From Botryosphaeria dothidea (taxonomy: Eukaryota > Ascomycota > Dothideomycetes > Botryosphaeriales > Botryosphaeriaceae): a stretch of 64,000 bases of DNA. Positions within the stretch are counted from its first letter, which is position 1; each line of letters begins with the position of its first letter. The position numbers and the translations under genes were made by a program. Where the stretch lies: contig WWBZ02000001.1 of NCBI GenBank assembly GCA_011503125.2, positions 4,464,001-4,528,000 of the forward strand, read 5' to 3'. The notes beneath the pieces were generated by a model that was not told the origin of the DNA, did no database searches, and saw only the letters and a list, made by a program, of their open reading frames with translations. This document shows positions 44,526 through 55,895 of this stretch, one piece after another.

Positions 44526-47500
44526 GTTTGAAGTCTGTTGCCATTGGCGCCAAGTTGCTGGCCGACCATGACCTCCATGACCGCACCCACACAGTCTGCC
44601 TGGCAGCCGACCCGACGACTTCCATTTGAAACCTTCAATTCTTGTACAGCGACAAGCTTTCTTTCACACTCTATCTGAAGCGAGACTTCAATGGCTCTGC
44701 TACAGTTTCCCCCGCCACAGCGCAGCCAACGACACTCCAAAACATCCATGATGACGACTCTCCTCCCCAGCAGTCACCTTCTCGCGGCCTTGGCCCACTT
44801 TCGTTGTCTCATCTTATTCCTCGGCAAAGCCTGTTCTGCACGCATTCTGATGATTGCTGCCTTTTCCTCCTGCGCTGCCATCTCGCTCCAGTTTGCTACT
44901 TGCATAGAGATACCACGATACCACCGTCCGCCTTTTTCTCCTTACATTTTCTCTAGCTTTCTCGCTCAGTTTTCGGCGGCCTGCGTAGCCATTGGTTCTT
45001 CGTTCCACCTGTGTTTTCCTGCTTGCAAATTTCCGCTCTTCTTTCGGTGCGATCTTGAGAGCTTTTGGGCGGCTCCTTTTCTCGTTTTGCGGCCCGAGCC
45101 CACGGCGTTTGGCGAAATTCTTGCCTTCGGGACACCCGAGGCGCATGGCGTTTATCTTGCTCGGCGGCATCGAATTGAACCCAGTGCGGATTCTGTGACG
45201 ATTGTGTTATGGCTACTCTACTAAAGCCATCCATCATGGTGGCTCTGTCACTTGAATCTAAAAAATCTCTCGTATTGTATATTGTCTAGGTCGACATCTC
45301 CTCGTTGAATACTCATCATAGGCCCGTGTGTGGGAGGAACTTTTTTGATTGGGAGGAGCACGATCTGCTGGCACTGCCGCGTCGCGGTTGGTCCGCCTTC
45401 GGGATCGACGGCGTGTCGAGACAGCCGAAGGATTGTGTAACATTGTATGTAGTCTTAGCTTAGCTGTTTTTCTCCTTTTGTCTCGCGCATCACAGTTGCT
45501 TGCAGTCGGATACCTGAACACGAATTTCGTTCTGTCCAATCTTTCTTCCTTAATCTCGCGTCTCTTGGTCTCATACACTGTGACATCAACGGTACGCTTA
45601 TCACGATCAGCGGCGCAGCTAAACCAAGGGACAGGCATGAACCCAACGACGCGGCCCACCCAAGCGCAACGGGTGCGCAATAAGTGTAGGGCTAGACAGC
45701 GCCGGCGCCCGGTGTCCAACGCTCGCGGCCATCTGACCACGCCGTTCTTCCCCGCAATGCGAGCTCCGACGTCCACAGCGCCTCTGTGTGTCACCACCTC
45801 TTCGCTTTGCCCGTCGCCGCCAACGGTTTCGGCCGAAGAAGCAAAGGAGGAGACGGTCTTTGCGCCTCCACATCAGCTGCAGAATTCTGGCCCACCGCAG
45901 TACAACCATGGCGTGCTCCCTCTTCTTTTTTGCACTAATGGCGCGACTGTCGCTCACAAGTCGAGTCAGCTGCTTGCTGCCTTTTCCTTTCATGCACCAC
46001 GGCCCATTTTCCGAGACATAGCCAGCTGACGTCTGGGCTGCTGCGAGAATGACTCCGGCGGCGGGATCCCTGAGTATGTACGTACCTGCTGTACTACCTC
46101 GCGTCTTTTACTCTCCGAGCGCCTTCTATTGCCAGCTTGCCTTTTTGGTCTTTTCGCGACCTCTTTCAGCTATTCTGTGGCTGTTGGGATTTTCGTTCGC
46201 CTACTTCAGGAGGGCCAGCTCGCTCTCCTTTTTCGTCTTCTCCCTGGCCGTTCCTGAGGCGCCACAGCTCCGTTGGTTCATATCATGCTCGCGTGGAGCA
46301 TGTATGTATCTGCACCGACGATACATCATCGGTCTAGCCTCTCCCCTCCTTACCTGGCCGATCTCCCCAGTCCCCGAGGCCTGAGGTCGCACGCCATGGG
46401 ACCTACTCGTCTCTCATGCTAACTGATCCAAGGTTTGAGTCTCTCTTCACTATCGTAAGAAAAAAGCTTCGTCTGCTCTCCTATCAGTGATCGCGGGCTA
46501 TCTGCAAGTCATATCCTCCCGTTCTTCTCCCATAAGCATATCTCGTCATCATCGTCGTCAGCTGCTTCTCCGACCGTCTAGCGCTACGGCGCTGACGCCA
46601 CGGCCCAGCTGAAACGTCCTCCTTCTGCCCAGCTGTCAGCCCGCGTGTGCGACGCGCGCGCAAAAGCTAGGTCATCTCCGCGCCAGAGCCGGGCGTTATG
46701 CGCGCAGCCGGAGATGGCCAAAAAGTCGCTGTAGCTTATGTCACGCTCGTCCGCGCTAACGCTTCGATCCGCGGGCAGGCGCGGACAAGGACTTGAGATG
46801 TGTCGCACGCCTGCACCGTTATCCTTTTTGTGCGATGCGGATGACGAGACAGGCGACAGATGACAGGTGACAAGCATGATGACAGCTCGTTGTCACCATC
46901 GTCAATCTTGTCATTCGGCGGCATCGTCGGGAACGTGCGGCCCGGGCTGTGTGCGAGGCTGGAGTGACGTATCTTTTTCCTGCTTTGCTGTGCTCTCTGA
47001 TACAGACGGGCGGCTGCCTTGCCGGCCTCGTTGACGCACGCCAATGATCCTTTTGACCGGCCAGCCGCTGCCGGCATGAGAACACACGTTGCCGCCGTAG
47101 GGCGAGACAGCAGGGCGGTTATTGTGTGCCTTCGACGGAGGACGTCGCACGGCGCGCGCGCGCTCCAGCATCCCGGGGCCGGCATGATCCGTCAGAGGAT
47201 GACGGGGCGGGACACGGCAGGACACTGCTGATCTGCCGTCTGCCGGGCTGATGCGAGTGTGTTGCATTACCGGTCTGCTGTCCCTCATGCGGGGGAGGGG
47301 GAGGAAAGCATCCGGATCGGCGGCTGGCGATTGCGCGGGCGGAGATGTCGTCACGGACCGGGGCAAGGGTTTGAGATCGAGGCCGTTCCAGGTGCGTTAC
47401 AGACGATGCAGCCAGGTTCTGCTGGCGCTCTTTATTATCCGGTTACAGTTGACTTTGGCCTGGTGATCGCGCTGAGTCTACTCGAGTGGCTATCTTGAGG

Positions 47501-48684
47501 GCCTTTGGTTGAGGGGCGGGCGCGTCATGGTGCAGGGTTTCTATTGGTTAGTGTCTTCTTCAAGAACATGCTCCTGCCGCGCGACAAGATGGAGGTCCTG
47601 CGCCTAAGTGTGTGGGAACAAGTCAGTATGCTGGCTGAAACACTCGGACATTTGAGGAAGTATGCATCCTGACGATTGCTATCAGGACATTGGAGCTGCA
47701 ATGATTGTGCAGAAACCACGAACCCTGACAGCATAAAGCGGAGGCGAGAGACAAAAACGATGCGCAATCTCACAGAGAGGAAAATTAGGGGAAATCACCG
47801 AACAGAGTATGTTCAATGGTCAGAAGCACGACATGTATACATGAGCGTTGGTGTTGAGGCGGGGAATGAAGATGACGCCCACTCTTCGCTATCATATACG
47901 TTTGACAGTTCAATAGTTCCCTTGGCACCACTTGAATAGGCCGAGAATGAAGGGTCCTCTACTCGAACCGTTTCCTATCGGCTTTCTTCAAATGACTCGA
48001 CGCTTTTGTGTAATTTAGACAAGCGTTGCTTTGTGCGCTAACCAAATGGCGTAACTTGCTATCGCTACTCCCTATTGGCTCGCCCAGCAAATCTTTTTCC
48101 TACGTCAAAATATCACACCCTTTATTTATACTGCAGACCCCTTGAATCTGACATCGTATTTGGCTGGCCGTATTCGCGAACCGTGATAGCGATTAAGTGA
48201 CTATCAAACGGGGAGTGTATGCTGTTTGCTGTCCGCGGCCCAAGAAAGTGAAAGAACTGTCCACAAGAGATTTAGGTGACAGACAGATTGATAGATGTGT
48301 GAGCTGTTCCGGATCTGAGCTGCATTACTGGAAGTAACTACTCGGATGAATGATTTGCCAATGCTGATCAAGTAAACAACATGGCAAACCGGACAAAACG
48401 GTTCGGCCGTAGATCGGGGCTTCGGTGATTACTTGGCTACCATAGAATATCACATCGTGCACCTTCCGATCAACCCTGATGGGAAAAGAGGTTTCGAAGG
48501 GAACATTAGCCAAAGCGGACATTAAGACACTGATCATTTCCAAACAAAAGCCAGACTCCTATAGTAATCCTGCATCGGTGCTGAAGGTTACTCTGCAGAC
48601 AGCAGTCCGGAGTACTTGTAATATAGACATAGAAAGGGGCTTGGAGTTTTGTCAATTACCATCGCCGGACTGTACACAGATCTT
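44526..48684. other. 4.2-kb region without a recognisable gene
   Basis: ORFs up to 226 codons (45349-46029) and 177 codons (44691-45224) have no domain or plausible splice partners and overlap ORFs on the other strand. 45.9-46.6 kb has many pyrimidine tracts (TTTTACTCTCC, CTCCTTTTTCGTC). The first kilobase is probably the 3' UTR of the 42882 gene. Confidence 0.5.
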
Positions 48685-50282
48685 TTATCGTGGGGACTCT
48701 TTGAACCTGGGTTGATAGCTCCGCGTCAGGAGATCCGGCTTGTCAGCCTCCAGCTCCAGAATCATCTGGCCGAAAAGGCCGTTTGCCCAAGAGAACCTGT
48801 CCCTGGAGTCAGCCGTAGTACGGACCACGGAAGGATTACTACTTACCACTGCCTGGTCCATTGGCCGTCATCGGAACTGTTTACACTCTCATGTATCAGC
48901 CCCAACCCGTCAGTACTCCCAAGAATCTCCCTCAACTGCCCCGCGATCTCCACGTCATCATCTGTCGTCAAAATGCGCACAATACTCGCCATCGGCCACG
49001 CCGTACCCGGCCGAATGTGCGGACTGCCCACCGCACTGATCACCGGACCTTGCGAGAACCACGGATTGGTCTCGCTGAGAACGAAGGCCCTCGTGTTCTG
49101 GTATACCGGATCGCTCTCATCCAAATACCCGATAAACGGCAGAGACAGCAAACTCGGGATGTTCGCGTCGTCCATCAGATTCCTGCCGCCGTACCCATCC
49201 ACTTCAAACGCGTAGATCTGACCACCGCTACCATCCGGGCTGGGCACGATGGCATAGCGATCTACCGCGTCCCGCAAGCTGGCCGCCGTGTCGTCCATCT
49301 CCTGCGCCAGGCCGGGCGGCGCATTTGCAAGTCCCGCCATGATCTTCGCGCCGCCCTCGAGGTAGCGGGCGAACATCATGTTGGCGGGGATGAGGAATTG
49401 GAAGATGCTGGCGTCGTCGCTGGGGCGGAAGGGCGAGCGGATGAGGCCGGTGTAGTTCACCGGGTTCCCGAGACCGAAGTTGCCCAGGGTGCCGGTGGCC
49501 GTGTTTGTCTGGGATTGGAAGGTGTACGAGGACTCGAGCGCGGCGCCGTCGGGGGCGTAGGTGGGCGACATCATGTCGCGCACGACGCCGAGGATGGATT
49601 GAACGGCCGGGATCCACTGGAATTTGCCGAAGAAGTCGAGGTCGCCGGTGGCGTTGTAGTAGTCGTGCGAGATATGGAGGAAGGCGGCGAGGCTGTCGAG
49701 CTCGAAGTTGCAGGTGAAGACGATTCGATTGTCATAAGGAGGCTGAACGTTGTAGTCGGCGCCATTGATGTCGGGTGGTATACCAGATTCAGGTGGCGCA
49801 AGGTAGGAATTGCAATAAGGCGAAGTGTTCAGGTATCGGGCCTGGAGGTTGATCACACCGCGGTACAGAGATGCAATATCATCGGAGGAAGAATTGAGAA
49901 TGGACCGGTAGGATTGCAGCTGGTTGGCAGAGTCTCGGACCCACATGGCGTTGATGTCACCTGTGATTATGAAGCAGAGATCTTCCTCAGAATTGTTAGC
50001 CGCAAAGCCTTTCCATTTTATAGCTGTGTCTAATGTGTTTGGATAGCTGTTTTCAAAGAGTCGAAACAGGTCCGGGTCAGTTATCACGGTTTGCACGCGG
50101 CTGATGACATCCTCGACGGCTGAAGAATTGAAGGTACGGCATGCTGGTGATGGACGTTGGTATGACAAATTATAGACGCCCGTAGAGAATGGCTTATGTC
50201 GTTGCCGTGAATAACTTGAGTAATCGGGGCATTGTTGAGCGAAAGCCGAAGCCAAGAGCAAAGCAACTGTCAAGACTCACAT
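48685..50282 (-). CDS. Secreted GH125 exo-alpha-1,6-mannosidase
   Basis: The main exon (about 50273-48847) and a final exon (48796-48685) join through a GTAAGT..ACAG intron to about 512 aa. The family (formerly DUF1237) is clear: CPDYSSYSRQRHKPFSTG, QRPSPACRTF, FIITGDINAMWVRDSANQLQ, YLNTSPYCNSYLAPPESGIP, CNFELDSLAAFLHISHDYY, FSQGPVISAVGSPHIRPGTA, GLIHESVN and FSWANGLFGQMILEL. GH125 enzymes remove terminal alpha-1,6-mannose from N-glycans or mannans; a hydrophobic ALLLASAFAQ stretch indicates secretion. Problem: the coding frame has no ATG. Going upstream it reaches TTG and then a TGA that directly follows the only nearby ATG (50282-50280). A short upstream exon or a mutation must be invoked. 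Confidence 0.88.
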
Positions 50283-50395
50283 GGTTGTAGAGCCTCAAAA
50301 ACGGGGCCGGCAGCAGAATATAAGCCGCGCAAGATATGCCACAAACCGGATGCCACCTTGCTGTGAACAAGCTCAACTATTTGGGTTACATTGCA

Positions 50396-50403
50396 CTATA
50401 TAG
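50396..50403 (-). promoter_or_regulatory. TATA-like element upstream of GH125
   Basis: CTATATAG (palindromic) lies about 115 nt upstream of the ATG at 50282 on the minus strand. Confidence 0.4.
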
Positions 50404-51377
50404 CCGTGCGGAGCCACGGGTTCCCTTGGGGGAATTAGGCGGTGTATCTCAACGAGTAGTCTGGGAGTTACTCGTGACCTTCCATGATTGGCTAGGTTAT
50501 CCGAATGTACCGCATGATCCGAGCGAAGCGTTAGGACTGCTTGGCGCATCAGCATTTATAGTACTTTTAGTGGCCTGTTCGTTTTAGCCTAAACTTAATC
50601 CTCACTCTCGGGGCCGATGCAAGTGATCAAAGTATTTCACCTGATTCTTTTAAAATTAGGAAGGAGGACAGGAAAACGGTTCAAAGGTAAATGGCACGCT
50701 AGAGTCAGGAGCTAAATATACAACGGAACAAATCCAAGAGAGCCCTTTGTATCTCATGGACTGAGACTTTGTTCATTACATACAAGGTATGGAAACGCAA
50801 GCAGGCTTGGTACTACTTACTCGAGATTCGTGGGGATGATCATGGAAAGCTATAAACCGGGATGTCTAGAAACGCGTTCTGCAGTATTTAGGAGAAACTC
50901 CGTGAATGCGAGAAGTCTGGACTGCTGCCATGATTAATACCAGAGTGGCCTTTTAAAACCGACGTCGTTGAAGAGACGGGACTTTGAGAAACGTGTACTA
51001 AAAAGTTCCAATTGGACTGAATTTAGAGGCTGAACCATGCTGGAATTTTGGGCTGCCGGGCAGGGCGATATCACAATGGATATGTCTGCCATGGGCGGTC
51101 CATCTATGATACTACATTCTCTTTCTCTCTGCTCGATTAGCAGGTCAAGGGCATTATCTGCCTCGAAACAAGAGATAGTGATGAGTGGATAAGATGCCCT
51201 TAGTGTCTGCTGTGACACCTTTGATGAGTGCATTCCCATCCATGAATCCTATATATGACTCCAGAGGGCCCAGATCCTGTAAATTGTGCCTTAAAGGGCA
51301 TGATTATGCAGACTTTCCCTGATGATCTGTCCATGATAGGGATGAGGTCTTCAACTTGACCTCGACTCTGCCTTTAC
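50404..51377. other. Spacer upstream of GH125
   Basis: About 1 kb between the GH125 promoter and the stop of the zinc-knuckle gene, relatively A+T-rich; no gene seen. A GT-led candidate first exon for GH125 (ATG near 50492) lies here. Confidence 0.45.
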
Positions 51378-52070
51378 TCAATTCCTCCTCTTCTTCTTGC
51401 TAGGACAGTCCTTCTTCGCATGACCTTTCTGACCACACTCAAAACACTGCATGTTCGCATTGTTGGGCAAACCACTTCCAGAGTTCGAAATGCTAGTCAA
51501 CGTATTGAGCTTGACTTGCGGCTTCTTCTTTCTCCTCTCCTCAGCCAGTTGTTGCGTCTTCTCAGTCTTCGCTCTCTTCTTCTCCTCCCTCTTCTTCCTT
51601 GCCGCCTCCTTGCGCGCCTCCCGGATCATCTTCGCAGCAGGATCGTCATCCTCCCCGCTCTCGCTGCTCTCCTCACTGCTGTTGCTATCATCATCCTTCT
51701 TTGCCGCCGCCGGCTTCTTGCCGAAGGACATGCGCCCTGTCTGCGGTACCTCGTCCTCGTCACTGTCATCCTCGTTGTCCAGGTCTGCATATCCGGCGCT
51801 CACGACGCGCAAAGCATTCCGTTGTCGCGCTTCTTTCTCGGGTTCGCTGAATGATAGCACCCAGCGAGTTTCGCCTGCTTCGGCTGCGGCGCGCTCGATG
51901 GCTTGGTTGCGCTTGAGTTCTTCGGCTGCAACAGCGGCATTGACAGCTTCGAGATCGGAAGGAGTTACGGGCGAGGAGGCGGCGGATATGCGTTGGCGTT
52001 TGGCGGGTGGGCCGGCCGGGGTCGACGGTGAACCTTGTGGAGAGGATTGAGACGCGGCAGCGCGTTGCAT
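51378..52070 (-). CDS. CCHC zinc-knuckle protein
   Basis: A single 230-codon exon. The C-terminus has one complete zinc knuckle, CFECGQKGHAKKDC (C-x2-C-x4-H-x4-C), followed by a basic tail (PSKKKRRN). The rest is charged: an Ala/Glu helix near residues 45-75, an acidic patch (DNEDDSDEDEVPQ), a Ser/Glu block (SNSSEESSESGEDDDP) and a Lys/Arg-rich probable coiled coil (REARKEAARKKREEKKRAKT). Likely an RNA-binding nuclear or nucleolar protein; the partner or process is not known. It shares a 483-nt divergent promoter region with the complex I gene at 52554. Confidence 0.85.
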   Translation of the reverse strand: MQRAAASQSSPQGSPSTPAGPPAKRQRISAASSPVTPSDLEAVNAAVAAEELKRNQAIERAAAEAGETRWVLSFSEPEKEARQRNALRVVSAGYADLDNEDDSDEDEVPQTGRMSFGKKPAAAKKDDDSNSSEESSESGEDDDPAAKMIREARKEAARKKREEKKRAKTEKTQQLAEERRKKKPQVKLNTLTSISNSGSGLPNNANMQCFECGQKGHAKKDCPSKKKRRN

Positions 52071-52553
52071 AAACTACAGAAAGTTAACACTTGCGTTGGT
52101 GGTTAGAAGGAAGCTTGGAGAAAATTGCCTTCATCGTGAGAAGCCGCGACGACGCGACCTTTGGCGTTGTGTTTGGCGCCATAATTGTGATTGTGTCGGT
52201 GTGAGCTGGAGAATTAGTATTGGAGGTACTTGCTTCTGGTTCTACTTGAGAAAACTGTGCAATCTGGTGGAGTGGCAGTTATACAAGTTTGCGCAAGAGC
52301 TCCGGAGCGAGCGTGAAAACGAGATGCGGAGGAGAGGGCGACTGCCGCAAAGTGATAGGACTCGCGACAGAAAAACGTCCCTTATCGATAAGACGGTTGT
52401 GTATCTGGAATGCTTAGTCAACGGCGAACAGCCAACCGCGAGCCTTGGGAAGCCCTTACGCACCTTGCCGAGTAGCTCGACGTCCACCCTTCGGACGGCG
52501 TCACACTCTCCACTCCCCACCACCACCCGCGACGGTACCGACGCACGCTCACA
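52071..52553. promoter_or_regulatory. Bidirectional promoter region
   Basis: 483 nt between divergent starts of the zinc-knuckle gene (minus) and the NDUFS6-like gene (plus). No clear TATA; the last 80 nt before 52554 are CCACC-rich. Confidence 0.5.
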
Positions 52554-53496
52554 ATGCTTCGGCCAGCCGTTTTCCGACCGATGGCGCGCGCCGCTACGGC
52601 GCCCCGCCTCCTCGCTGCGCGCACCTACGCCAGCAAGCAGCCGACGCCGTCCGTCGACAGCGTGCCCGCCAACGACCCCAACCCGAAGACCCCGGCGCCC
52701 AATGTCTCGGAGACGAACGCCGTGCCGACTTCCTCTGAGGGATCTTTCGACCAGGTGCTGCAGGAGAGCGTCGAGCAGGCTGAGGCCCTGCGCACTGCCC
52801 AGGCGCCCAACCGCAAGACGACTTGGAGCCGCAGCCAGAACCCCCGTGAGCGCGCCATGGTGGGCCCGCGCTTCGAGCAGACGATCATGGCGGATCAGGT
52901 ATGTCATTGTTTGATGCCTGGCTGGGGATTGGGTTGTTAGGGAGTGTGGACGCTCCATATTGGAGGCTAGAGACGGAGGCTGGTAGCGGACGTCCGGAAT
53001 CGTTGTGGGAGAGGCATTGTGGTGTTGGATCGAATTCCTGGACGACCAATTGCTAACGCCGCTTGTTCTTGTTCTCGTATAGCCTCGTCCCCACGCCGCT
53101 ATCGACCTCATCCACAAGCAGCCCGTCCGCTGGACTAGCCAGCGTAACGTTTCCTGCGACGGCGGTGGCGGTCCCCTCGGTCACCCCAGGATTTTCATCA
53201 ACGTCGATAAGCCGAAGATCTGCTGGTGCACTTACTGCGGTGTTCCTTTCGTAAGGCCCCCGTTCAACATTCGAGATGTAACGGAAGCATTGGGTGCTCC
53301 GGACTCTTTAGATTATCTTTAGGAATGGCTGGTCTCAATTTGTGTATGCTAACAATGTGGTAAACAGGCGCATGAGCACCACAGAAAGGCCATCGAGGCC
53401 TCTGATTCCCAGTCTTACCCGCTCGACCCTACCGGCGAGCCTGCGGAGGTCGAGTTCAGCCAGCAGGTCACTGACAAGCCCCTAGAGCAGAGGTGA
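52554..53496 (+). CDS. Mitochondrial complex I 13-kDa-type subunit (NDUFS6, zf-CHCC)
   Basis: Three exons: 52554-52898, 53083-53250 and 53368-53496, 213 aa. The first ~27 residues (MLRPAVFRPMARAATAPRLL, then AARTYAS) form a typical mitochondrial presequence. The C-terminal part carries the CHCC zinc motif, with VSCDGGGGPLGHPRIFINVD followed by ICWCTYCGVPF: Cys, His and the CxxC pair are all present. NDUFS6 binds zinc at the matrix arm and acts late in assembly of NADH:ubiquinone oxidoreductase. The linker (about residues 30-90) is Pro/Thr-rich, so the protein is longer than the mammalian form, as usual in fungi. Conserved RPHAAIDLIHKQPVRW precedes the zinc site. Confidence 0.92.
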
Positions 53497-53922
53497 ACGT
53501 AGATGCTCGTAGAGAAAATTACATGGCAATGGTAAAGAACGGAGAAGCTCACGAAGGGCTAAGTGTTGCATGGTGTATATATAGGTGATTGCTATTTCGA
53601 TGCGCGCCAGAAAGGCAGGTGCATCGTTTTCATTCACTCATTTTTTGCTGTTGCTGTCTCAAGCTGCAGATGATTGTTCACTTGGGGTCCATGAATATGA
53701 AAGCCTGACCGGGCGCGGATGAGAAGAGCTTCGCGAGAAGCGCAACTGTACTTGAGGATTCCTTGGATATCTGCCCATTATTTTCACATACACTAGCCCG
53801 ATATTTCTGCGGAATCAAGCCATTTTCCTCCTTCCCTGACCTTGAGCGAAGTAGCTCTGCAATAATTGAATTCCGTCCTGAACGCCGTGCTTACACCAGC
53901 CTGCTGCATTTCGTACTTCCCT
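53497..53922. other. Convergent 3' spacer
   Basis: 426 nt between the stops of NDUFS6-like (plus) and HAT2 (minus); both 3' UTRs presumed. Nothing else seen. Confidence 0.5.
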
Positions 53923-55445
53923 TTACTCCGAGATATCCCGGTTAGAAATCTTCTTCTTCGGTACCTCGACAATGGTTCTTGCAGGCCTGAACACTTGCAG
54001 TTGGTTATCCTCGGCGGCGGCAAGCATGACCCATGGGTCATTCTTGTTCCAGCTGAAGTCGCAGACGGCGTTCGTGAAGCCACCGTGCATGAAGAGACTA
54101 AGTAAATAACACGATTAGCCATTTGCTTTTGAAACCGATGAAGAGAAAGCATCGATAGACTTACAGTTCCGGCGGGCCATCCTCAGCCTCCTCCTCAGTC
54201 TGCTCCTCACCAATCTTGCTTGCATCCCACATCAAGACGCGCTTGTCGTAGCTGGAGCTGGCCAGGATGGAGTGATCGGTAGGATGCCACTCGAGGTTCA
54301 TGATAGGTTGTGTATGCCCCTCGAAGCTGTGGATCTTCTTGTCGAGACAACGCAGATCCCACATGGCGACGGTCTTGTCTGCTGAGCCAGTGACAACGAT
54401 AGATTCCCATGCAGGATGGAAAGCAACGCAGTTGACAGCGTCGTGATGAGTCTGCTTCTTGTACAGGCCCTTCTTGTTTGTCTCCTGGCGTAGGTCCAGA
54501 ATTTGCAGCGTCAAGTCGTCTGACACGGTGGCTATCCAGTCTTTGTGCAGTGGGTGGTGCTGTACGTCATTGACGCAGGCGTAGTGGTGCGTGAAGGTGC
54601 GGGACGGGCCGATGGTAGAATTGCTTTTGCTGAAGCCAGCCTTGGTGTCCCACAGACGCACGGTTGAGTCCTGAGAGCCAGTGACAAGCTGGCCTTCGAT
54701 GTGCGGGCTCCAACTCAAGCCAAAACCCTCGTCGTTGTGACCCTTCAGCTCCATGTCCGGGCTCACCTTGCCGGTTGGATCGGGGTTCATGCTGTGCTTG
54801 GTACGATCGAACACCAGAACTCGTCCATCAGTGCACATAGTAGCAATAAGGTTTGGGTTCTGCGGCTGATAGCGGGCCTTGTTGATCTCGCTAGGGTGGT
54901 TGATGCGCTGAATGACGTTGAAAGCGAAGGAGCCTTTCTTGCCCGCCCCGTGACCGCCAATTTCACCCTTCTGCTCGTCGTATTCCGCAGGCTCCGGGGT
55001 CTGCAGGGCGGGGATGTCTATGCTCGCGATCTGGAGGTAGTTCTGGGCCTGGTCCGAGGTGTTCGTGCCAAAGAGAATACGGTGCTGAGCGAGATTAGAG
55101 CCGGGCACCTCTCTCTTGTCCGGTAGCCATTGCGCAGTGAGAGTGGGCCACTCCAGAGCGCGACTGCAGCGGCGTTAGCGGAGTGCGGCGATCAGACAGA
55201 CGGAGTACAGAACTCACGCGTAGAGCATGTCGTAGAGCCACACTGAGTTCTTCTTCCAGATTTTGTACTCTTCATTCGCAATCTTCGCCTCTAGGTTCTC
55301 ATCCTCCTGGCGCTGATCCGCGTCTGCGAGACACCACGACATCAGTGAGGGCGTCCGTAGAAGGTTGCGCGCAAGAATGTGCAGGGCTGGATGGGCAGTA
55401 GGGAGGGCAAATAATAGCAAACTCACCGCTCATGTGGTCAGACAT
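53923..55445 (-). CDS. HAT2: Histone acetyltransferase type B subunit 2 / RbAp46-48 homologue
   Basis: Four exons: 55445-55427, 55323-55218, 55163-54165 and 54097-53923, joining in frame to 432 aa. The first exon is only 19 nt. The N-terminal histone H4-binding helix is visible (ANEEYKIWKKNSVWLYDMLY, ALEWPTLTAQWLPDK), followed by a WD40 propeller: EINKARYQPQNPNLIATMCT, GHNDEGFGLSWSPH, TGSQDSTVRLWDTKA, DLTLQILDLR, TGSADKTVAMWDLR, GHTQPIMNLEWHPTDHSILA, SSYDKRVLMWDASK and the closing FSWNKNDPWVMLAAAEDN. Such proteins chaperone H3-H4 in the Hat1 acetyltransferase, CAF-1 and other chromatin complexes; one protein may serve several. It shares a 450-nt divergent promoter with XRN1. Confidence 0.93.
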
Positions 55446-55895
55446 GTTTGCGGTTGTCAATTGGGGTGCCGTTGGGGGGTTTGCTGGCGGGACAGAAGCT
55501 GGGTGCTGGCGGCGGGCAGCTTTGAAGAGCGTGACGCGCTGCGTCGCGTTAAGCTGACGGACGGAAAGCACTGGGCACGCCGCGAGCACGGGTCACATCC
55601 AGGGTCTGTGCGCCGACCGCCGCCGACCGCCGACTGATGATGTTGCCTCCAAGTGTTGCCGCCGCACCGCTTCCTTTCCTCTCCTCGAAGACTCCGTGTC
55701 GGAATCGCGATACCCCCGTTTTCTCTCTTCCCGTCCTGCGCCAGGCTACAAGCCTTTCGAAGGCTGGGCCCTTCTTTCGATTTCCCTCCCGCAGTCCTCC
55801 CGCCGCTGCTTGCCATCGTCGACCAGCCTTATTAGCTCCACCCGCGCTCGCTCTGCATCCTCTTTCCTTGATCTCACCTACATTTCATTGCAAAC
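55446..55895. promoter_or_regulatory. Bidirectional promoter region HAT2/XRN1
   Basis: 450 nt between divergent start codons. The XRN1 side is strongly pyrimidine-rich (CTTCCTTTCCTCTCC, TTTTCTCTCTTCCC). GC-rich repeats of CGCCGACCG lie near 55610-55630. No TATA seen. Confidence 0.55.

Noticed and set aside
45349..46029. 226-codon plus-strand ORF in the gene-poor block
   Set aside because: No domain, changes character along its length, overlapped by minus-strand ORFs of similar size.
48861..50033. 390-codon plus-strand ORF
   Set aside because: Antisense shadow of the GH125 gene, which has clear family motifs.
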